DNA from: Acephala macrosclerotiorum
Lineage: Eukaryota > Ascomycota > Leotiomycetes > Helotiales > Mollisiaceae
Length of the DNA: 64,000 nt
NCBI GenBank assembly: GCA_014904845.1
Contig: MU119379.1
Coordinates: 1 to 64,000, forward strand
Direction of reading: 5' to 3'
In this document: in pieces, positions 56,736 to 64,000 of the stretch
How positions within the stretch are numbered: the first letter of the stretch is position 1
How the letters are laid out: the number at the start of each line of letters is the position of its first letter
Notes under the pieces: generated by a model
Told to the model about the DNA's origin: nothing
The model's input: only the letters and a program-made list of their open reading frames with translations
Database searches by the model: none
Made by a program: the position numbers and the translations under genes

Positions 56736-58907
56736 TCTTGCACTATGTGTACTAGCAAGTCTAAATACGTGTGCAAGCCGTACACCATATTCCCCCGCTG
56801 GAACGGGAGGCTTTTACGCGAATCATCCTTTTCTATCCAATGCCTCCTCGTACGTACCGATTGTAATACCTTCAAGGACTTTCGACGAACAACCCGCGGG
56901 GAGCCGCTTAGCATCTTATACGCCTACCTCCCCTCACACTAAGGCTTTCAGCCAACAACCGCAAGCATATACAGGAGTGCAGAATCCACAGCCTTTTGCG
57001 ACGCCTCTCTACTCCCTGCAGCATCCGCTAAGCCTACATCTGACGCCTGCCCCTTCCACACTAGCACAAATCAGCATTCGGCCGTCATCAGGAGCATGGA
57101 ATCCCCAAGATGACTCGACCTTAATGGCAGCTCGTGTTCAGGGAATGAATTGGGCACCAATCCAACAGGCTTACTTCCCTAATAAAACCCCGAACGCTTG
57201 CCGGAAGAGACACGAACGACTGATGGAGAGGAGAAGTGCAGATAGCTGGGACGGAAGAAAAATAGAGAATTTGGCAAAGCATTACATGTCTTTGCGCAGA
57301 GAGATCTGGGCTCCGTTAGCTGCCCAAATTGGCGAGAAATGGAATGTGGTGGAACAAATGGTGAGACCCTTCCATCCCCTACTTGAGAAGAACTTTGTAC
57401 CTGACGCTTGTTATCTTAGTGCATGTCCCAAGGGCTCAAAAACCTCCAAGTATCAGCTCGATCTTGCGCCCGGCGCGAAAGAACCCTAGACAGCACCTCT
57501 CTAAACCGCACTTCTAAGCGCTATGACGATGACAGTGGATATGCCGACAACGTGGAAACTCAATTTGGAGATGACATAGTTTGTTTGCCTAAGCCGAATG
57601 GCGGCTATGAGATACAAAATACTAATCTGTGGTGTGCAGGACTCTGAGTCAACACGTGGGCATGAATACGCGCAAGTTTTTTCCAACGGATATCATCAGC
57701 AGCAACAAGCCATGTCTAGTGTTCCTACTGCAACTATAGCCTCAAGTTCGACACGCACGAACCATTTTTCCGCTGCCGCAACATCTTGGTCTAGTCGAGC
57801 AGACACGAAATCCAGCGGACCACAAAAAGCGGAATCTGTTCATCAAAATCTACTGACGAATATTTCGAATAACTCTCATCCTTCCCCAGCCACCACAGCG
57901 GACTCATATTTGAAAGAGATGCCAGAAGATCACAGTCGGCTGCAGCGGAAGGTCGATAAACCTATTGACCCGTATTTGCCACCAAGAACCAGAGCTGCGC
58001 TTGTCAAATATGTTCTAGGGAATGACTCTGGTATACATGTTAACGAAAGCCATAACGTACAACTACAATTGCGGACCTCCTCTCCGCCTGAAAATATTCG
58101 ATCCGTCATTCAATTAGCAGCAAGGGATGAGGATCCAGGTGGCACTGCCAATGAAGCGGGCGTTTCCTTAATCAAGCAGTCGAATACTCAAGCTATATCA
58201 AGCCCTTTAAGCTCAAATTAGAAGCTAGTCCGGCCCTGCGATACATCATCAACCAACGGTGGACACTCGGATGAGTCAAGTGACGATGAAAATAGCCTCA
58301 TTTCTTGGGAAGATCGGATCGACTTTGAGGATGGTACAGCTCTTTCCCCCGAGGCCAAGAACAAAGTTGACATGATTATGTCACTAGTGGCTGCCTTACG
58401 ATATAGATTGCTGTCGGAACTAATGCTGTCATTTCATCTGAGTTGCAGACAAAGTTTGATCGAAACCAAACCGCACTTCGATACCTATTCCGCATCAGAG
58501 GGCCATACCATGAGTGGTACATCGCCAAGCAACCCCACAGATGGCGATGTATCAGCGCTGAATGTTTCCTTCACATCCGGAGGAAATTCGGATCGCGTAC
58601 TGAATTCATCAAATGCCAAAGATTCGAATCACAAGCGCCGTACCGACCAAGATGACGACGAGGATGACGAGACGAACAAGAAGAGGCAGCGTCGCGATCC
58701 ACCAGGCTCTGATCCACTTTCCGAAAAGGTTCAAAGGCTTACCTGTCCATATCGTCTCCGTGGCCCGGGTTCCTTCGGATTGAATGGCACGCGTGTATGC
58801 TCAAACACTTGGCCAGATATAGCGAAATTGAAGTAAGATGAGACAACTCAACCTGCTGCCTGGACACCTATGTCTAACCTGGTCTTTTTGTAAAGAACAT
58901 TTATATT

Positions 58908-59118
58908 TGTCGGAACAAAGATCAAAGAAAATCACGTGTCGAAATCATATAATAGGTCATGTGACTTCTAGCTAATATATAAAGGGGAGCTTCCGAAGGA
59001 AGCTCTCTTTTTCTTTTTTATATATAAATATAAATATAAAACGGCATTAAATCGAATTAACGATTTTAATATTATATATTTTTTTTTAATATTTATAAAT
59101 ATTAATTATATTAATTAT
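58908..59118 (+). repeat. Left LTR (about 211 bp); outer part unmutated, inner part RIPed
   Basis: The first about 150 bp keep normal composition: TGTCGGAACAAAGATC, CACGTGTCGAAATC, a TATATAAAG promoter-like box near 58975 and AAAACGGCATTAAATCG near 59038. After about 59062 the sequence equals the right LTR with C-to-T and G-to-A changes (GATTTTAATATTATATATTT for GATTTCGGTACTACGTGCTT), then becomes hard to align. The length is taken from the right copy. Confidence 0.85.
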
Positions 59119-59127
59119 ATTGATTTT

Positions 59128-61300
59128 TGTCGGGACATATATATCGTCACGTGACGCATGTCATGTGACGATGGAAGTTGAGAGTATATAATTTTAACTT
59201 TTACTTTTTTAATTAAAAACAAAATTATTATAAAATTATTACGTAATACGAGTTATAATTTAAAGTTATAATATTTTAATAAATATTTAATTATATTAAT
59301 TAAATATAAAATAATAAAATTTATATTAAAAAAAGTTTTTATATAAAAAAAAAATTATTTTTTTAAAATTTAAAAATATATATTTAATTTTTTTTAATAT
59401 TTAAAAATTTTTATAAAAAAATATTAAAAAAATTTTATATAAAAAAGTATAATTTTTTTAATATTTAAAATTTTACGTTTTATATTTTTTTTAATATTTA
59501 AAAATTTTTGCGTATAATATTAAAAGTTTAAAAAAATAATTATTAAAATTTTAATTATACTTTTTTTAATTTACGTTTATTACGTACGATAAAAAAATCA
59601 ATTACGAAAATTTTATTTTTTTTAAATTAACGATTAAAAACTAATTTATTTTTAAAAAAATTTTATAATATAAATAATAATATTATTTTAAAATTAATAT
59701 TTTATATTTTTTTTAAAATAAAATATTATTTATTTTTGTAAAACTTTATATTATTTATACTATTTATACTATTTAATAAAATTTTTAACGAAGTTTTAAA
59801 TATAATAAATAATCCGATAATCGATTTTATAAACGCGTATATAATATTTATTTCGAGTTTTAATAAATAAAATATTATTAATTTTTTATAAAATTTTAAT
59901 ATTAATTTTTTAAAATTTTATATTTTTAAATAATTATTTATAAAGTTTTTTATTATAAATAATAAAATTTTAAATTAATAATAATTTTAAATATTAATTT
60001 TATTAATTTTATATAAATAATTAATAATTAAAATTTAAATTATATTATTAAAATCGATTTTATAATTACGTATAAAAAAATTTAATTATTAAATTATTTT
60101 TACGAATTGTAATAATATATAAAAATAATAAAATAATTAATTTAAAAAAACAATTAATAAAAAAAGTTTATTTTAATATAATAAAAACGAATATAAAAAA
60201 CAAATTTAAATAAATTTATTATAAACGAAATTATTTTATATAAATTTAAAATATTTAAATATTTTATAAAAATTTTATTAAAAAAACTTTAAAAATTAAA
60301 AAATTATTTTAAAAAAAAATAACGTTTATATTTCGCGTAAACGATTATTTTAATAAATTCAAATTTTTATTTAAAAATAATACGAATATATAATTTAATC
60401 AAATACGAAAATATTATAAAAAATAAATAAAAAAAAATTTAATTTTCGATTTAAATTATTAATTTTTAAAATTATTTAAATTATAAAATTTTAAATTAAT
60501 ACGAATTATTTTATTACTTTTAAACGAATAAAAATTATAAAAACAAAATAAAAAAAAATTATAAATATTAATATAAAAATCGAAAAATAAAAAAAATATA
60601 AATTTATAATAATAAAATTCGAAGTTATAAAATTTTAATATTAATTTTCAAAATAATATTTTTTTATTTTATAAAAATTTTTAATTTTTTTATTTTTATT
60701 TTTTATTTTATTTTATTTTATTTTATAATAAATATATTAAATATAATATTATAAAATATATTAAACGTTTAATATTTAATTATTTTACGTTTATATTTTT
60801 TTTTATATTTACGTTATTAATTTGAATTTTCCGTTTACGTATTATATTTTTTTTAAATAAATTATTATATAAAAAAAAAAAAAATCGATTAAAATATATT
60901 TATAAAAAAAAAAAAATATTAAAAATTCGTAATTATTTTATTTTCTCGATCGAACGAAAAAAATAAAAAATATTTAATTATATAATTTTTATATAATTTT
61001 ATAATATAATAAAATTTATATATTTTTAAAATATAATAAATATAAAAAACAAATTAAAAAAATATTTTAATTATATTACGTATTAATATAAAATAAAAAT
61101 TATTAATATTAAAATATATTATATAACGATAAAAATTAAAAATATATAATTTTATTAATTAAATTATTATTTTCGTATAACGTTTTTATAATAAAAATTA
61201 TAATTAAAAAATATTTTAATTATAAAAATATTTTTTATATTTATTATTAATTAAATTTTTATATAAAAATGATTTTTTTAATATCGTTTAATAAAAAACT
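59128..61300 (+). mobile_element. Possible second LTR element nested inside the first
   Basis: At 59128 a short unmutated stretch begins TGTCGGGACATATATATCG and contains CACGTGAC, GTCATGTGAC and GTATATAA, the same layout as the outer LTR start but a different sequence. At 61107 a RIPed version appears: TATTAAAATATAT, then TATATAACGATAAAAATTAA and ATATATAATTTT, consistent with the 59128 sequence after transitions and a short deletion. This suggests two LTRs about 2 kb apart. The right end and target duplication are not defined. Confidence 0.42.
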
Positions 61301-62980
61301 TTTTATTTTTTTATTTTTTATATATAAATAAAAAACTTTTTTTATACGTTTTTTAAAAAAAATTTATATAAAATTTTTTATTAAAAAATTTTTTTTTTTT
61401 AATATATATAATTCGATTAATATTATATAATAAAACAATTTATAAATATTTTATAATAATTTATTTTATTTTTTTAATTAATCGAAAATTATATTATTTT
61501 TTTTTTTAAATAAATTGTTAATTTTTTAATCGTATAATAATAAAAAAAAAAATTTTCGCGAAACGTATTAAAAATTTTAAAAAAATTTTAATTTATATAA
61601 AATTTCAAGTTTTAAAAAAATTTAAAAATTTATTAAAAAATATAATAATAATTTTAAACGAAATTATAATATATAATTCGTACGAAATTATTATATTTAA
61701 TTTACATTTTATTTATTATTATTTTATATAAATTATAATAATAATTTATACGAAAATTAAAATAATTAATTAAATTTTTTAACGAATTATTTAAAATTTA
61801 AAAAATTTAAATAAAAAAAAAATTAATAAAATCGATTTTAAAAATAAACGTTTATTCGTTAATATTTATTTTTATTTTTTTATTTAAAAAAATTATTATT
61901 CGTTTTATTCGTACGAAAACTTAAAATATTTTTTTCGTTTTAAAAAAAAAAATTCGTTCGACGATTCGCAAGCGAACTAATAACGAACGAGTTTTTTTTT
62001 TTTATTCGACGTATATTTTATTTCGTAAGTTTTACAAAAACGCTTTTATAAAAAGTTATAAAGTTTTTAATTTTAGTAATTTATTTTTATTTTAAGTTTT
62101 AAATTAAAAACTTTTAATTTAAATGTTTTATAAACGTTTAAAATTAATATAATTATTAAAATAATATTTAAAATTTTATTAAGCGATAAAAATTAATAAA
62201 TTAATGAACTTTTAAATATTTAAAATAAAAACGTATTATAAAGTTTTATATTATTAAAAAAAAACTTTTTAAACTTTTTTTTTTAAAAATTGTATAATTA
62301 TAAAAATATTTAATATTTTAAATAAAAACGTATTTATTATAAAATCTTATATTAAAAAAAAACTTTTTAAAACTCTTTTTAAAAATTATACAATTATAAA
62401 AATATTTAATATTTAAATAAATATTTTAATATTTAAAATAAAAATATATTTAAAAAATTTTAAAAATAAAAAAAAATTATTATTAATTTTAATATTTAAA
62501 ATAATAACGCATTTAAAAATTTCATAATCGTAATTTTTATTAAATACGATTATATTTTATTTATTTGCGTAATAATAAATTAATAAAATTATTTAAAATT
62601 TAAAATTTAAAAACATTTAATTAAGTTTTAATTTATTTATAAATTTTATATAATTTGAATTAATTAATAATTTATAATTATAAGTAATTATAATTATAAA
62701 GTTTTAATACTTTTTATTAAAACGGTTATTTATTATTTTAAAGTTTTATAATTGCGATATTTTTTAATAAATTAATCAAATTACTATATTTGAATACTTT
62801 AATTAAATTTAATAATTTTCGCCTATAATTGAAATAATTCGTGCCACGTAAATAATACGTAATTTAATAAAAGTTAATATTAGTCTTTAAAACGAACGAC
62901 TAATTAAATTAGTTTTTATTTTATTTCGTACGAATTTTAATTTTATTTTGATTTTAATTATAAAAATGAAAAATTATTAA

Positions 62981-63191
62981 TATTAAAATAAAAATTAAAA
63001 AAAATTACGTGTCGAAATTATATAATAAGTTATATAATTTTTAATTAGTATATAAAAGGAAGTTTTTTTCAAAAGCTTTTTTTTTTTTTTTTATATAAAT
63101 ATAAGTATAAAACGGCATTAAATCGAATTGACGATTTCGGTACTACGTGCTTCTTATATTACCACCTTTCGGACAGTGTTCTCTTCCGACA
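62981..63191 (+). repeat. Right LTR, 211 bp; inner part RIPed, outer part unmutated
   Basis: The first 34 bases match the left LTR exactly once C-to-T and G-to-A transitions are allowed (TATTAAAATAAAAATTAAAA for TGTCGGAACAAAGATCAAAG). The last about 75 bp (GGCATTAAATCGAATTGACG to TTCCGACA) are unmutated. The damage is a mirror image of the left LTR. Confidence 0.9.
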
Positions 63192-64000
63192 ATATCGAAA
63201 GCATTACGTCAGATTTCAGTGTCAAAGGTACAAGGAAGATTTGAGATCTCGCTCCGAGCTTGATACTCATGCCGAAGCAAAGATCTCCTGTCTACCTCGA
63301 CCACGACAGCTGAAAGATGGCTTCATGTTTGAGACATATGAATGGCTACGAAATAAGAAGAGTGCATTCCCGGGGCAAACACAACAAGAGAAGTGGCAGT
63401 CAATCTACGATCGCCTTTTTCTCTCAGACGAGTCCCTGTTAACATTTGGTAAGACACCCTTTCAGCCACATCGATAGCGGGACTAAACTATTGTAGATCT
63501 TGATAATTTGGATCGCGATGGATCCTCAATTCAGGCCGACGTTACTTCGACTGCTTCTAATAACTCGTTGGATCTTCTGGAAACCTATTTGCCATCCGCT
63601 GAAGCTATTGTTGCACGGAGACTGGAACCCGTCGAGACACGCCTTCTTGAGCAAGTTTCCCGCCCAAATCAACAATTTCAAAGAGCAAGTTTTGGAAGCA
63701 CACAGAACCAGCCGCCGTCCTCAACCGAAGGATGTCACGATAAACAGACAAAAGTATCTCACTCTCCTGCTGAATCTGGATTTGAAGCCTATTTTACACC
63801 AATGCCAAGTATTGAGACACCAAGAGCAGTGGATCTCGTGGATTTTGGAACCGGCCTCCCCGAACACGACGACTTCGATTCACTTCTCAACTCATGTTTC
63901 TCACCTTACATAATCTCTCCGTTACCCCCAACTCAATATTCGGATCAAAATTTCTCGTACGACTTTTGCTCGACTTGTATGGGTCCTTGTGTTTGTCAGG

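Larger units (their letters stand above)
58908..63191 (+). mobile_element. RIP-degraded LTR retrotransposon, 4284 bp, inside the Myb-like gene
   Basis: Starts TGTCGGAA and ends TTCCGACA, the TG..CA inverted ends of LTR elements. The 5-bp target duplication is ATATT (58903-58907) on the left and ATATC (63192-63196) on the right, differing by one C-to-T change. Joining the flanks at this site restores the reading EHLY-RKHYVRF of the host gene. The interior is almost pure A+T with no readable gag or pol. Strand is taken from the host orientation only, since no primer-binding site or coding remnant shows the element's direction. Confidence 0.92.
56736..64000 (+). pseudogene. Myb-like/zinc-finger-like putative DNA-binding protein gene, split by an LTR element and cut by the window edge
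   Basis: An open frame from about 56736 has plausible coding content (TGGFYANHPF, SQQPQAYTGVQNPQP) but no clear start, so a first exon may lie upstream. A Myb/SANT-like pair follows: GAWNPQDDSTLMAARVQGMN and RKIENLAKHYMSLRREIWAP. Introns at about 57361-57419 and 57571-57632 join exons in frame. There is one in-frame stop, TAG at 58219-58221. Further on are a nuclear-signal-like KKRQRR and the start of a fungal Cys/His module, CPYRLRGPGSF..NTWPDIAKLK. After an intron the sequence reads EHLY and is then broken at 58907 by a retroelement. It resumes at 63197 with RKHYVRFQCQRYKEDLRSRS, completing the module, then QQEKWQSIYDRLF. A last intron at 63450-63496 leads to an exon still open at 64000. 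The acceptor before EHLY now reads TAAAG rather than TAGAG. Confidence 0.82.

Noticed and set aside
56285..56914. Minus-strand frames before the Myb-like gene
   Set aside because: No domain, overlapping frames, and partly opposite the likely coding 5' region of the Myb-like gene.
1..64000. CRISPR arrays, tRNA or rRNA genes, telomere repeats
   Set aside because: Looked for but not seen; the tandem units found do not alternate with unique spacers, and no cloverleaf or telomeric hexamer array is evident.

Overview
The window looks like nuclear DNA of a filamentous ascomycete (Pezizomycotina, possibly a leotiomycete; the class is inference). Genes carry short spliceosomal introns of about 45-110 bp (one of about 220 bp) with GT..AG ends and CTAAC/CTGAC-like branch sites. 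GC-balanced gene islands alternate with extremely AT-rich blocks typical of repeat-induced point mutation (RIP). Most exon structures below were rebuilt by joining frames across splice sites, and each intact model sums to a whole number of codons.

Layout. 1-10.2 kb: RIP-degraded AT-rich block without genes. 10.9-13.5 kb: secreted modular polysaccharide deacetylase (minus). 15.4-17.3 kb: second AT block. 17.3-24.0 kb: a compact island holding a 947-residue subtilisin-family (S8) protease gene (minus), a divergent 303-residue gasdermin-like gene (plus) sharing a 421-bp promoter gap, and a zinc-finger-like protein gene (plus). 24.5-38.4 kb: ordinary core genes: an AAAP amino-acid transporter, a low-complexity conserved protein, ribosomal proteins uL16 (L10) and eL30 (L30), a coiled-coil protein and a GT17 glycosyltransferase.

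39.7-64 kb is repeat-rich and full of broken genes. A RIPed repeat at 39.7-40.6 kb is followed by a GH18 chitinase remnant fused head to head, at a 7-bp palindrome, with a LysM-array remnant. A 2.85-kb hAT transposon with a perfect 8-bp target duplication splits the LysM remnant. Then come an intact hypothetical gene, a Ty3/gypsy 3' end, an intact cytochrome P450, a dead PiggyBac element, a frameshifted Nudix gene, a dead Fot1/pogo element, and a Myb/zinc-finger gene split by a 4.28-kb RIPed LTR element. That gene runs off the right edge.

The strongest candidate for a biological system is the divergent S8 protease/gasdermin pair. It matches the known organisation of fungal regulated-cell-death loci (het-Q1/het-Q2-like), in which a subtilisin-like protease removes a C-terminal segment of a gasdermin and so releases a membrane-active fragment. 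Here both genes are intact while lying beside RIPed repeat DNA. Function is inferred from sequence recognition only; no search could be run.
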